From Mytilus trossulus (lineage: Eukaryota > Mollusca > Bivalvia > Mytilida > Mytilidae), in assembly GCF_036588685.1 (NCBI RefSeq), contig NC_086383.1:33979671-34043670 (forward strand): a stretch of DNA of 64,000 nt, in the 5' to 3' direction. The notes beneath the pieces are model-generated. The model saw nothing but the letters and a program-made list of their open reading frames with translations. It did no database searches and had not been told where the DNA came from. The position numbers and the translations under genes were made by a program. Below are positions 44,748 through 57,139 of this stretch, in pieces; the stretch's first letter is position 1; each line of letters starts with the position of its first letter.

Positions 44748-45549
44748 TAGAGGCTCTCAAGAGCCTGTGTCGCTCACCTTGGTATATGTGAATTAAACAA
44801 AGGAAGCAGACAGTTCATGACAAAATTGTGTTTAGGTGATTGTGATGTGTTTGTACATCTTACTTTACTGAACATTCTTGCTGCTTACAATTAGCTCTAT
44901 CTAAAATGAACTTGTCCGTGTAGTTTCAGTGGAAAATGTTAGTAAAAATTTACAAATTTTATGAAAATTGTTAAAAATTGATTATAGAAGACAATAATCT
45001 CTTAGGGGGTCAATTGACCATTTTGGTAATTTTGAATTATTTTTGAGTCTTAAATTACTGTACATTATTGCTGTTTAAAGTTTATCTCTATCTATAATAA
45101 TATTCAAGATAATAACCCAAAACAGCAAAATTTCCTTAAAATTACTAATTTAGGGACAGCAACCTAACAACGAGTTGTCCGATTCATCTAAAAATTTCAG
45201 AACAGATAGATCTTCACCTGATAAATTTTTTTACACCATGTCATATTTGCTCTAAATGCTTTGGTTTTTGAGTTATAAGCCCAAAACTGCATTTTACCCC
45301 TATATTCTATTTTCAGCCATGTCGGCCATCTTGGTTGGTTGGCCGGGTAAAAAAAACACAATTTGAAACTAGATACATCAATGATGATTGTGGCCAAGTT
45401 TGGTTTAATTTGGCCCAGTAGTTTCAGAGGAGAAGATTTTTGTAAAAGTTAACGACGCCGGACGACGGACGACGACAGACGACGGACGCTGGACGCCGGA
45501 CGCCAAGTGATGAGAAAAGCTCACTTGGCCTTTTAGGCCAGGTGAGCTA
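44748..45549 (+). mobile_element. 0.8-kb bivalve repeat ending in GAC-rich tract and hairpin
   Basis: Starts 'aggctctcaagagcctgtgt' with 'cgctcacctt' and ends 'agctcacttggcctttta' plus 'ggccaggtgagct'. It has short inverted ends and a terminal hairpin. The internal landmark 'gaccattttgg' and the conserved 'ggccaagtttggtttaattt' precede a GAC/GGAC-rich stretch (45452-45508). This is a non-coding family familiar from bivalves. A faint relative is near 50370-50440. Confidence 0.65.
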
Positions 45550-46323
45550 AAAATACAAGAAAACTTCCTATATTTCAATTATATTAAAATATGAAATTTC
45601 CTTCCAAACTCCCAGTTAATAAGATCATAGTTATAGCGCTACACATGCTAGTTTTCTTTCAATTCTATAAGGTGTACTACGAAGCAATTATTTAAAACAA
45701 TGCGTTGATAATTGTGCTTGCATTTCACACATTAATGATTTACATTCTATAATATAAAAATTTGAAAAAAAACCAGCTTCATATGATAAATTTAATTACG
45801 GTTCAGTCGCTTTACCAAATTCAGCATTATATCTGTGTCCATTGTATATGAAGATCAGTGCCCATGAGCTAATGAAGTTTAATATTTCCACTTGAACGCG
45901 ACCGTTGACTTGATGTGTGTTATGGCCTGGGCATAGGACCATTAAAGTAGCATTTCAATTTTCTTATTTGGCACCCAGTTCTTTTTATGCACCAACATTT
46001 ATCGGTTTATTTAACCGATAGTTTCCAGTGGATTATATACATGTACTTAGTTTGTTTGATGATAAATGCAACCATTATGTTTCGAGCATTGAATAAAACA
46101 ACACTTAGCGAATAGTATAGACATTTGTTATAATTAAAAAAACATTCTTCAATATATTTACAACTGCAATATTTGATTATTTAATATTCATTTATTGATT
46201 GCTAACTGCAATCCGTTCCTTTTAATTGCAGAGTATACTTTTAAATGACATTTCAATACTTTAATTAGTACAAATCTAAGTATACCCAATTTACTATTAC
46301 AGAGTTAATATTACGACAACTAG
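45550..46323. other. Nothing recognised
   Basis: AT-rich; runs into the SH2 paralogue. No supported feature. Confidence 0.4.
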
Positions 46324-46454
46324 CCATGGTATCACGGGAAGACGAATCGTGAGAAAGCAGAAAATCTACTACAAAAACACAAATATATGGGAAATGGGAT
46401 TTTTTTTGTTCGAAAAAGTGACGTAAATAGTAATCACTTTGTCTTATATTTTCT
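46324..46454 (+). pseudogene. SH2 first-half exon, degenerate paralogue
   Basis: Reads PWYHGKTNREKAENLLQKHK then YMGNGIFFVRKSDVNSNHFV and LYF, the same exon as 733-872, with the phosphotyrosine-binding R kept (FFVRKS). It ends 'TTTCT|gtaaat', again in phase 2. Upstream in the same frame is a TAG immediately before CCA and a TAA before that, where the first copy has GAG. The AG of that TAG could serve as a shifted acceptor. No matching second-half exon was found downstream, so it is probably a dead duplicate, or part of a gene continuing elsewhere. Confidence 0.65.
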
Positions 46455-46509
46455 GTAAATATCATTTTCCCTAAAATAGTTATCAAAAGTACCAGGATTA
46501 TAATTTTAT

Positions 46510-46553
46510 ACGCCAGACGCGCGTTTCGTCTACATAAGACTCATCAGTGACGT
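46510..46553 (-). ncRNA. Hammerhead ribozyme, type I, best-preserved copy
   Basis: Minus strand: stem I ACGTCA with TGGCGT (six pairs with one G-U), CTGATGA, stem II GTCT/AGAC with loop TATGT, GAAA, and stem III ACG/CGT with a two-base loop. Cleavage falls after C (between plus positions 46516 and 46515). Every core position is intact. It heads a repeat that continues at 46554-46680 ('gaagagcattgaggaccc', 'aaaagttgtgccaaatacgg'). Confidence 0.85.
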
Positions 46554-47093
46554 TCAGATCAAAATAGTTAAAAGCCAAATAAATACAAAGTTGAAGAGCA
46601 TTGAGGACCCAAAAATCCAAAAAGTTGTGCCAAATACGGCTAAGGTAATCTACTCCTGCGGTAAGAAAATTATATATCAAAAGTCTTCTGAAAATTTAAA
46701 GTAAGAAAAGGATTTCTTTTCTCTGTTCCTAAAATTGTCATTAATCATGTCAAGTATAAAAAGAGAGCTTTCCACGAATCCAGACTGTTTTAAACCCGTT
46801 TTATTATTTGTCTTTGAGTTTGATATTGATAAAAAGATAAAACGGCTTATTTGTAATATTTGTAGCATGATGGAAACCGTCATCTGGCCTATGAAACCGT
46901 AAAAGTAGGATTTTTGATTTGTCAATCCCTTGAAATTAACGGTATGTCATTCGAATGATACAGTTTAAATCTTGCATATTTCTTACTTTCAATTTGACAT
47001 TCACTTGTTGTTTTAATTCTGACGTTCACCTCAAAATGCTCATTAAGGTAAATGAAAATCATTAGAAATTTATGATTTTCTGTTAGAGAAAAA

Positions 47094-47830
47094 GAGGGAC
47101 GAAAGACACCAAAGGGACAGTCAAACTCGTAAATCTAAAACAAACTGACAACGCCATGGCTAAAAATGAAAAAGACAAACAGAAAAACAAAAGTACACAT
47201 GACACAACATAGAGAACTAAAGAATAAACAACACGAACCCCACCAAAAACTAGGGGTGATCTCAGGTGCTCCGGAAGGGTAAGCAGATCCTGCTCCACAT
47301 GCGGCACCCGTCGTGTTGCTTATGTGATTACAAATCCGGTAAATAGTCTAATTCGGTAGGTCAAATTCATGAAAGGGAAGGGGATTGTAGTTACGACGTA
47401 AGGAACATATCCGATATCATTTGTGAAACGGTTATGCCATAACGGTCAACCAACTCGTGATGGCGTCCGTAAAATTTACGAAGGGATGATTTCAACTTCA
47501 CCATTTGGAACTCTTGGTTTAATAGCTTCCTTGTGAGCAGTAACCCTCTATCAAGAAAATCATGATAGGAAATGCAAGCACGGGAATATCGTATCAATTG
47601 GGAGATATATACCCCGTATGCAGGTGCTGCTGGAATGTTGCTACTTAGAAATGGAAAGTTCACAATTGGAAAGCTGAAATCATCTCTTTTGTCGTAAAGT
47701 TTTGTCTTCAACCGACCCTCATTGTCAATTTCTAGATGTAAGTCAAGATATGAAGCCGACTTAACTGTATCTGCAGTATCCTTTATCTCCAATTCGATGG
47801 GATAGATGCGATCCACATAGTCACCAAATT
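47094..47830 (-). pseudogene. Family A Penelope-related RT, C-terminal part and 3' end
   Basis: Open frame 47816-47391: MDRIYPIELEIKDTADTVKS, ASYLDLHLEIDNEGRLKTKL, YDKRDDFSFPIVNFPF, AYGVYISQLIRYSRAC, GLLLTRKLLNQEFQ, KSSLRKFYGRHHELVDRYG. This is the region after the YxDD motif. It then runs into the 3' untranslated end (47390-47094) that also occurs alone at 918, 6634, 33545, 50575 and 53713. It is the best-preserved copy of this part in the window; the RT palm is absent. Confidence 0.8.
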
Positions 47831-50574
47831 TCGGAACTGCGTAATATGATCATCTGGTAAACTTTATATAGACTCTTTTTTTTCGAATACTGATTAAATA
47901 TACAAACGAATTATATGAGATAATCTTGAATATAAATTTAAATCCTGAGAGTCTAATAAAACACTACATATATGTGTATACCATGCACTACATGTACTAT
48001 GTTATTAATAAAAAAGATCGAGCAAACAACTTCTCTGTAGTGAGATTTGAAGAATTCGTAGGATATTATAATGAGTGGTTGTTGTACATTTGAGATCCAA
48101 ACATCTACAAATGACACATAACACACTTTATTAAATAAGGCCTAGCAAAAGCAAATACCTTAATCAGCCCTCTAGCATAGGCTTAAAAAAGCGATACAGA
48201 TCAAAATTTTCAACTGCATTTGATTCAATGGACTTTGTAAGAAATGTTTTTGAATATTGCAGTTATTATCTTAGTCTGTTATTATGTATGGTGATGGTTG
48301 CTTTTCTTGTAGTCTAGTGCGACTTTTGTTCCGTTGTTTTAATCTCAAAGTTAGTGTGTTTCCCTAGGTTATAGTTTGTTACAAGTAACTCGATATTTTT
48401 TTTTGCTTAATCGATTAAAACTATACCGCTTTTGTGTATTTTTACTTTTTGAGTGTTATCACAAGGTTCGGAGCTGAAGTTTCGAGTGCATCTTCAATCC
48501 AGCACGAAACTGCGTAATATTGCCATTTTAAAATGGAAACCAACTACGAATTTAAACATCAGATGATGTTGTTTTATTGGCACTCATTTGCTTAAAAAAT
48601 ACCTTTATGGATTTTCATTTCTGAAATGCATTCCTTATATATAACTTATGTATAAAATTCGCATTTAAACAGATGTGTGAATCAATCTCCTTAGTAATGG
48701 GAATACTATTCATTTTCAGCCGGAGAAAAAATAACTAAAATAAACCATGAACATATAATTTAAAATACTGTTCTGAATATAAGAATATCGGCCAAGTAAA
48801 GAATAATCTTCTTTCATTTTTAATACATGATTTTATGATAAAGACATACTAAGTTTGATGTAATTTTATGTTTGATGGTGAGCTAAAACATATTAAGATA
48901 AAGAGAATGGACGACTTTGGAAAATTAAGTGTGATACAGTGTCTACGGGAGGTGGAATAATGTTTGATAACCTTTATGAGGTAGTCAGATGGGTCAATAC
49001 AAGAAATATTGAAAATTTCCCAATGAAACCTACTAAACATGTTTCAAAAGAAATTACATGAGACTTATATTCGAAATTTACAATATTTGTTGCACGGTGA
49101 ATAGAATGATAATTTTTATCGAATGTCATTTATTTGAATGATGGGTGAATTTGACAATTTCCGTTACTTATAGGATCTTTCTGATTCATCGGTTTTATAA
49201 TGATATTGCAGTGTATATGTATTTAACATTCACTGCGAAATCAATAAAATTAAACAAAATGTAAACAGTTCATTAAATTTATGAATTGTGCAACTTTACA
49301 GTATAGTGGTTTGAAATCGTACATGTAAGTATAAAAAAAGCAAAATAACTATAAGGAAAACATTAAGTAAATAACTTATATTCATGCCAGTATATGTATG
49401 TGTGTAAATGTAAACACAGAAATGAAACCGACTGTTAAATTCACAACATATTTAAGTGGAACCACTTATTTGTGGAAAATTAAAAACTACAATACTTTGA
49501 GGATAATAAAAGAACACACGTAAAAAAGGTGAAAAGATCAACAGACGAACAGACAAACAACAGCACATAAAATTCAACAACACATATTCCATAACAGTTT
49601 AGGCTTCAGCTCATTTCAATTGTTCTGGGCTTCTTATAAACAAGTAACAGTCGTGGTTCTTAGTAAAACTTCAAGTAAAATAGCCGTTAACTATTGAGTG
49701 ACGTAGAACATATCATTGGTCATCTGTGACACAGATATTTGTAACGGCCAATAAAACCATAACATTTTGGCATCTGAAAATATAACTTTTACATTAGCAA
49801 AAATCATCCCTGGTACAATTGCTTAGGTAAAAGTAGCAAAAGTTTATTTAGAATCGTAATCGGATTAACTTGTGTCAAACTTTTTTGAAGAACTGCTTTC
49901 ATGTTGCTAATTAAGTAAAACAGAAAAGCACACGAGCTCCTGTGTCCTAACATTTTCTTCAACTGGTCTTATCACTTCTTTTCGCTGTAACAACTTTTAT
50001 ATGAAATGGAGGGGTTGAGAGATGAAATATAACAATTTACAATTGATTCATTAAATGATGTAATGGTTTATTTAAGCAAAATGATATACTTTTACTTGTC
50101 CTTGATCTTCATTGACATGTGAAGTTTTCGTTATCATAAATGAGTGTACATAGTTATTTTTAAACTAGATACAATCATTAGCAGTATATTGATTCTCGAG
50201 TTATTGTCATAGCTGTAGTAAGGATACTTAATTTTAAAATATACAATCAGTTACCAATAACTTATAACAAAGGAGACATTTTTTTACACCATGAAGCCAG
50301 TTATTGAACAAACCACTTTGCAAGCTTGTTCAATAGTTATCATTCCATTTAAATTAAATGAAAGTTTGTAAAGTTAAGTAACAGACAATAGACGACGGAC
50401 ACAAAGTGATGACAACAGCTAACATAGCAACATTGACCGCTTGAGCAAGGGTATCTATAGTATGGTTTTTGTTTGTTAGAGGCGATGATTTTATCATGAA
50501 AAATACTTGAGTATACATTGTTGTATTTTTATCAAAATACATTCATTAGTAGTGATAAGACTATTTTCCGGATT
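47831..50574. other. Intergenic, nothing recognised
   Basis: 2.7 kb of AT-rich sequence. Only a faint GAC-rich scrap (50385-50410) resembling the end of the 44748 element. No gene, RNA or clear repeat. Confidence 0.45.
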
Positions 50575-50811
50575 TGTAAGTACATAAGCAACACGACGGA
50601 TGCCACATGTGAAGTAGGATCTGCTTACCCTTCCGGAGCTTCTGATCTCACCCCAGGTTTTGGTGGGGTTCGTGTTGCGTAGTCTTAATTTTTATATTTT
50701 GATTCCAGAAGTATTATTTGTCTGTTTGTCTTTTAATTTTTAGCCAGGGTTTTGTAAGTTTATGTTCAGTCTATGAGTTTGACTGTTCCTCTGGTATCTT
50801 TCGTCCCTCTT
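50575..50811 (+). repeat. Family A retroelement 3' end, plus orientation
   Basis: 'gtaggatctgcttacccttc', 'ggggttcgtgttgcgtagtc' and 'ctctggtatctttcgtccct' are the complement of the 3' end at 47094-47320. Confidence 0.65.
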
Positions 50812-53712
50812 ATTTGATCCTCTAAGTTCTTGTCGTAAGTGTTTAAAAAAATATATAGATGTACAACAATATTAAGATAAGAGCTTAGTTTATGTGTGAG
50901 CTAGTACTATTATGATCCCATGCATCAACTGTCATATCTTGCTCACAGAAGATTATAAGCTACGTATTAATACTTAATTGTGTGTAAACAAACATTAATT
51001 GTTGAAATACACAACCAAAATTCAATAAAACCTGCGCATACTTATATTTTCTGCTTTATTTCTGTAAAAAAATATAGTTCACTTCAATAAAGCAGGGAAA
51101 AGAGGAATTTGGTTGGATAAGAATATTACACATTCCTCAGCTGTGTCATGTGTGCAGCCAATCTAAGTTTTATATTCCTGTATTTTACCATATCATGACA
51201 GTAAAGCAACATTAATAATGTATATTTCATAAAATAGGAAGATATTTGAAATGTTCTCCAAATATTTCGTGTTTCGTCGATAAATCCGAATCAACGGACC
51301 AAACGAAGTAAAACGCGAAGAGAATGCCTAAACCTAAAATCCGGAAAACATTTTAAACACTGTCAATTTAAGGGAGAAAAAAACAATGACTGTTAATGTC
51401 GATATAAAGGAACTGACAGCTGGGTTCGTTGCACAATCAGTAACAAACAGATCAAACCAACAAATTGGTACGCCGGACGCACATCTCGTCTACGTAAAGC
51501 TCAGCATGGGTGTTCGAGACACAGACATCGGAAGATGAGTCAAATACGAAGTTTATGAGCATTTCTAATGTGATAGCTTTAATAATTTCAGAGATCAGAT
51601 CTCAAATGCAAAATATACAATAAACAGTGTAAATTTTACAATAACAAAAATAGCCCTCGGATTCACAATTATAGGAACCAATTTATGATAACTTTGATCT
51701 CAAACGCCTTATTTTTCTTAATAACTGGCTATTCTACGTATCACGAAAATTGAGAATGGAAATGAGGAATTTGTAAAAAAAAAACAACCGACCATAACAC
51801 AGACAACAGCAGAAGGTCACCAACAGGTCTTCTGTACAATTATTAAAGTTTTCCTAATACATTATTTAAAAAACCTGAACTTCAATTATGTTATGTCGTT
51901 GATATTGTAAAGGGTTTACCGAGGTTCAAATAAGTTAGAATATTGTTATGACTTATGTTTATCCTGTGTACGTGACTTGATTATTTATTTTTAATTATAT
52001 ATTCTTTTGAGAATTAATGCGTACTGAAATAAAGAGTGTCCGTTTTGATTTTTTTTTATTAAGATATAGGTATTCATTATGCAATTAGCACCTGGCATTC
52101 CGATTGCGTATCTACATTTGGCATGTTTATATATAGAATTTGAAATATTGGTATATTCTCATCAATTTCAAAATCAGCGAAAAAATTTCAACAACTCGAC
52201 AAGTTTAACGATAAAATTCACTTAAACTGGACTTTTGAAAAACCTTTTAGAATATTTAATCTACTTAAATCGACGCACATGTTTTATTCGAGTATCACTA
52301 TTGAGTCTTTTGAAAGCGAAACGAACATTTACAGAATTGTGAGTCTGGTATTTATGATGAGTTTTTTAACAGTTTTACAGCATATGTATATCCTCCATGG
52401 ATAACATATGGAACATTTATTGCACGAAGTTGCCGTTTAGAGTTTGTAGTTCTAAAACGCTATGTCTTATGCGTACTCGATGAAAAGTTTTGTTTTAAAG
52501 TAAAACAAGCACTGATTCAATTCAGGCGTTTTTGTCTATGCTATATCGCAACTCATGATGGCCGCCATCACAGTATGAAATCGTATGTCGAAAATACGGA
52601 CCATACAATCAGTAGTTAAAGTAGTTACGCTTTTGCAATTTAAGCGTTGGAACCTTTGAAATGTAAAATTTAAAGTCAAAGAGGATAACGTAGAAAATAA
52701 AAAAGAAAAACCATTTCTATATATACTGCATGGTTACTTTAGAAATGTCACACAAAACAAGTCATAGCGACGTATTAATATGATTAAGCCAACTTGTTAA
52801 TACCTATGTCAATATTTCTAGAGATTCCATGGCTATGCATATGCTTACTTCGCCTCGGTTACAATATTTTATCGGGTAAAAAGTCTGCTCTAGCAACCTT
52901 TCAGCTATGTGTTTTTAAGTAATAATAACAGTTTTTATTTACTTTTACAACGATCTTGTGAAACTGTGTTACACAAGTACTTAATGATGATATTTATATT
53001 TTTTTAATTAATGTGCAAAGGCAGAAATGCGAGTATTTATTTTCATTAGTATCATATAACTTATTAAGGCTCGTTAAAACATCAATACAAAAACGTAACT
53101 TTAAATCAGAGCAAGAATATAAGTGGTTACATACAGAAGATATAATATGTACATAGAAGATTTATATATACAGAAAAAATATATAGTTATGTTTCATTGT
53201 TGAAATCATATCAATTTCTATTTAATATGATTGGTCGGAATAAATATTTAATGTATGATTTCTAGCTGGCAGTTAATCTAGGAACCTACATTTTTGAATT
53301 GGAAAGGCAGAGGATATTTAATTTACACACACTGTTTCACAATACATTGTTTTACAATTTCATTATGCTGTTGAATTTATTCAATTGTTATCAAATACAG
53401 GTGTCTTAGTAGATATCATTTAACAAAAATGTCTATCTATTGTTTTCTGTCGTTACAATATCTCTATATATCATACATTGAACCCAAATTTAGCCAAACA
53501 ATATAAGATATGAAAATTTGAATAAGCAAGATCAGTTATTCCTTCAAAGGCATTTGAATCTTTTCTTCTGATCTATCGTGAAAACACCGCCTTCCCTGTT
53601 TCCAGTACACTCCATCACTAGGCTGACTGAAATTTATAAAAAGTGAAATCTTGCCTTGAAGGCTTTATTTAGGTCTGTCATAGTTGTTCAAATTATTCAA
53701 TATGATGCAAAA
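50812..53712. other. Intergenic with repeat scraps
   Basis: AT-rich. Decayed hammerhead repeats are at 51472-51511 (-), with 'tacgccggacgcacatctcg', and at 52289-52325 (+), with 'ctattgagtcttttgaaagc' then 'gaaac'. A family A scrap is at 51740-51835. No gene is supported. Confidence 0.4.
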
Positions 53713-53895
53713 GAGGGACGAAATATACCAATGGGACAGTCAAACTCATAAATGGAAAATAAACTGACAACGCCATGGCAAAAAATAAAAAAAAGGCAAA
53801 CAGACAAACAATAGTTCACATGAAACAACATAGAAAGCTAAAAAAAACCCAACACGAACCCAACCAAAAACGAAGGAGTGATCTCAGGTGATCCA
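53713..53895 (-). repeat. Family A retroelement 3' end
   Basis: Begins 'gagggacgaaatatac' and continues 'gggacagtcaaactcataaa', 'tgacaacgccatggc', 'aaacaatagttcacatga', as at 918 and 47094, then decays after 'gatctcaggtg'. Confidence 0.65.
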
Positions 53896-54802
53896 CAAAG
53901 GTACAGGTAAACATCGACTAGTTAACAGTATGAACAAGTGCGTGTTGGCTGAACATGTCTTAATCGAAAACTAGCAAATTGTTTGAACCTACGTGCACTT
54001 AGCGCAGTAGATAAAATGTAGGAAAGACTGACAGCGACCTCATTGTTTATTGATAACTGTTTGGTGGCTAAGGAGAATATTCAGCTAAAAAAAATACACC
54101 TATATGTGTCTCAAACAACATCGTAAAAACCGTGTTTAAGCAAGTTTTAAGCTATATTATATCAATGCTAACAGCAAGAAAGGCAACATAAATGGTATCC
54201 TTTAAGAAAACAACAAACAATTAAAAGTTTTTGTGAATAATATTCTAAACTTTGAGGTCCCATATCAACATTATCATCATTAAAATTTGTGATATGATAT
54301 ACAGTTAGTGTAATAAACAATATTTTACTCAGAAACAGATAAATAAATACGTACCTAAATACAATACATAGATTTGAATTGATAAACAGTTGGTACATGG
54401 TTTCAACTGGATTGTAATGTAAGGTTTGATTTCATATTTTAGAGAAACTTTTTATTAAATGTTTTAATAAAAACTATCTTAATTTGAACAAACAAAATTT
54501 TCTGATCAGAAGGTCATGCAAAATTAGTTAAATTTCAATTAAAGTTTCCATTGATTTTGATATACCTATTTGCAAAATATGCATTGATTTTTAAGTTACG
54601 GTCCAATTAGGTTAATCGGTTGAATTCAATTGAAAGCATATTTTGTTTAAAAAAAATCTTTTTGAAAATTTTGTCCAAGCGTGCCCTTCAGTGAACCAGT
54701 GATCAGAGCCATATCCTGCCTTTTGTGCATTTATATCAAGAAATGTTGTTCAGGCAAATATTGATGAAAATGGCGAAACAAATCAATCGCTAAATCAATC
54801 TT
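53896..54802. other. Downstream of the unrecognised minus-strand gene
   Basis: AT-rich; probably 3' flank or 3' UTR of the gene ending at 54803. Nothing else recognised. Confidence 0.4.
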
Positions 54803-55111
54803 TTAATTTGATGGTCCACATGTGTCGTTTCTTTTGTTTTTGTCATAATCATTGGCATATGTGATAGTCCAATGCATGAGTTGCTGGGCATATTCTAAAC
54901 TATGACCCTCATTTCCAAAGGACAAATAATCATTTAAGTTTTTGCCCGTTATTGTTTTGAAAGCTTCTTTAAGTTCATCCAGTGAATATAATTCTAATGA
55001 CTTATCATTTTCAAATTTGGCCAGTTGAAGTACAGGAATATCATGTCTTTCTTTATAAGATTGAATCATTTTTCGAAGATGCTCTTTTAATAGTTTTCCT
55101 TTGTTCCAAAC
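54803..55111 (-). CDS. Unrecognised gene, last exon
   Basis: After an 'aatttcag' acceptor (55112-55119) the exon reads VWNKGKLLKEHLRKMIQSYK, ERHDIPVLQLAKFENDKSLE, LYSLDELKEAFKTITGKNLN, DYLSFGNEGHSLEYAQQLMH, WTITYANDYDKNKRNDTCGP, SN and stops (54803-54805). It is balanced in composition, charged, helical and less AT-biased than the surrounding DNA, without signal or membrane segments. It joins in phase 0 to the exon at 55488-55540 and, through it, to 59744-59816. I do not recognise the family; coiled-coil content upstream suggests a cytoplasmic protein. Earlier exons were not found within the window. Confidence 0.7.
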   Translation of the reverse strand, partial: VWNKGKLLKEHLRKMIQSYKERHDIPVLQLAKFENDKSLELYSLDELKEAFKTITGKNLNDYLSFGNEGHSLEYAQQLMHWTITYANDYDKNKRNDTCGPSN

Positions 55112-55487
55112 CTGAAATTAAATTATTAAATAGTTTGAATTTGGTCAATTATTTTCCTTGAAGACTTTTTTATTTTCTTTTGCCAAATTCTGTTTTGGCA
55201 AAAGAAAAAAAATATAAATTATTATATAATTTGAATTTGGTCAATTATTTTCCTTGAAAACGTTTTTTTTTGCCAAATTCTGTTAAATGTCTTATTTCTA
55301 GGAAATGAATCAACCTCGATATAATCCAACAAGTTCACCTTATTAAATGTCAGAACATATTACATGTCTAGATTTTATTAATAATGTACATCATTATAAA
55401 CTCGACTTTTATTCATGTTATATTTATTTGCAATGCTTGATTTATGCATCTTAAAATGATACTAATAAACTAAGCGAAAAACTTTAC

Positions 55488-55540
55488 CTCAATATCTTTG
55501 GGATCTACGGTTTTCATTCCGCTTGTTCTTGAGTTGTCAC
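55488..55540 (-). CDS. Unrecognised gene, penultimate exon
   Basis: 53-nt exon between 'ctttaattag' and 'GAG|gtaaag'. It supplies GT to complete a glycine codon, then DNSRTSGMKTVDPKDIE. The phases on both sides (1 and 0) match the neighbouring exons, which is the main support. Confidence 0.7.
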
Positions 55541-55744
55541 CTAATTAAAGAAAACATATGATATATGTATGGGTCCATGTACGCCTACAAAGTACAAAGA
55601 CTCAACTTTGATATTAATGTTGCTTGTTTTTTTTTAAATTGATTATTTGTGTACGGTGAGACAATAATTCCTAATTCCTTTGTTTAAAAATCCAACAAAT
55701 CATTTGAACATCGAAGATCACTTCTAGACCGTTGAGATCATTTT

Positions 55745-56072
55745 TTTTTAAATATAGTGGATTGGGAAACACAGTACCGCTACTTATATTAATGTCTCCA
55801 CTTTGCGAGTGCGAGTGCTGTCTTTTAGCAGCATTGACCGACTTTTTTTTCGAAATTATCCGCGGTGTTGTTTAACGTGCAAGAGATATGGCTTTCTCTT
55901 AGCACGGGTCAGTCATTAATTGTCATCTTCGGACGAACTATCATCATTTTCAAAGACCATACTCGCAAATGGTGTCGAGTGAGAGCCAAAAATTAAGTCC
56001 CTAAATTTTCACCCTGAAGTAGGGATCGAAACAGTTGTGTTGGTAGACCAATGTTCTAACCACTACGCACCG
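55745..56072 (-). mobile_element. tRNA-derived SINE with conserved core
   Basis: Read on the minus strand it begins with a tRNA-like head: A box in 'gcgtagtggttagaacattg' and B box 'gtttcgatccct' (plus 56021-56032), 36 bases apart as in a tRNA. The body carries 'acaccatttgcgagt', 'gacccgtgctaagag', 'gccatatctcttgcacg' and ends 'tttcccaatccact'. The body is shared with 5160-5430. It lies in the intron of the unrecognised gene, same strand. Confidence 0.7.
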
Positions 56073-56480
56073 CTTTCCGTTTTGGTGTTCTTTTGGTATA
56101 GGAAGCCTCTCTGCTATTGCTTGGCGATTAATAGACAAATGAACGCCACCATGTAAAATGAGCAATACAAGGCGATTTACAAAATATTCAATATAAAAAA
56201 ACATAGACTGAAATATCATTTGATTTTAAATCATTTTCAGTGTACATCTATAATTTGACTGAAAAGAAGGTGATACATTATTTGTTGTTTCATTCTAGAA
56301 TTAATGTATGCCCTCATGATCAGATCACACCAATGTACGAAAATTAACTTTCAACATTATGTTTTGCTATTTATAAACAATTATTTAAACAATAAAAAAG
56401 ATAGGTGACAACATTTCAAAATTGAAAGCATACGCGAGTGGTATATTAGTTTTGTACTGTAATGGTTGTTATTAATAACA

Positions 56481-56516
56481 GAGGGACGAAAGATACCAGA
56501 GGTACAGTCAAAATCA
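56481..56516 (-). repeat. 36-bp scrap of family A 3' end
   Basis: 'gagggacgaaagataccag' and 'ggtacagtcaaaatcat' match the extreme 3' end of the Penelope-related family and nothing further, a very short 3'-anchored insertion. Confidence 0.5.
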
Positions 56517-56549
56517 TGTCCTGATTTGGAAAAGACATTATAATTTGAT

Positions 56550-56835
56550 TTGATTTGATTTTTGGTGTTTTAACGCCACTTTTTAGCATCGCATTGAGGC
56601 TATTTCATGGCGGCTTATTTTTATTAATGGAGAGAGCCGGAGTACCCTTAGAGGATACCAGAAGAAACCATCGACCTTTGATAGGAAAACTGACAATCCT
56701 AGTTAATTAAGATTGAAGTCGAGTGCACCTGCACGATCGGAGTTCGAACTTTCAACCTCAGTGTTGATTGGCTATAAATAGCTAGTGATAACAGTATTAA
56801 CTACTTAGACCACTTGTCCACTAAGGCCTCATATC
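56550..56835 (-). mobile_element. tRNA-derived SINE, leucine/serine-type head
   Basis: Minus strand: 'ccttagtggacaagtggtct' (A-box region), a long variable-arm-like segment 'aagtagttaatactgttatc', then 'gaggttgaaagttcgaactc' (B box GTTCGAACTCC, plus 56739-56749). The spacing and long arm suggest a class II tRNA ancestor. The body extends to about 56550 ('ggtgttttaacgccact'). Confidence 0.65.
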
Positions 56836-57139
56836 ATAATTTGAACTACAACCTTTTCCCATGACCTTTGAATGAAAGAAGATATTCGATGATAGATATA
56901 GAAAACAGCTATGTCCTCCTTTTTTGGATTTTGTTTATTCAAGTGTTATGTATTTAAAAGATGTGAATTTTATATTACATTTGAATAATAAAATATATTG
57001 ATTAATATCAATGAACTAAAACAACCGATACAATAACAACCTCAAAATACATGACTTTTGTTGATGTGATTTGTGTTTTGTATTATTCAATGATTAAGTA
57101 TAAAGTTATAAGAATATGTTGTATGATTGCAAATGAGAC

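Noticed and set aside
55745-56835. Functional tRNA genes
   Set aside because: A and B boxes are present but the acceptor and anticodon stems do not pair convincingly and long SINE bodies follow; these are tRNA-derived SINEs.
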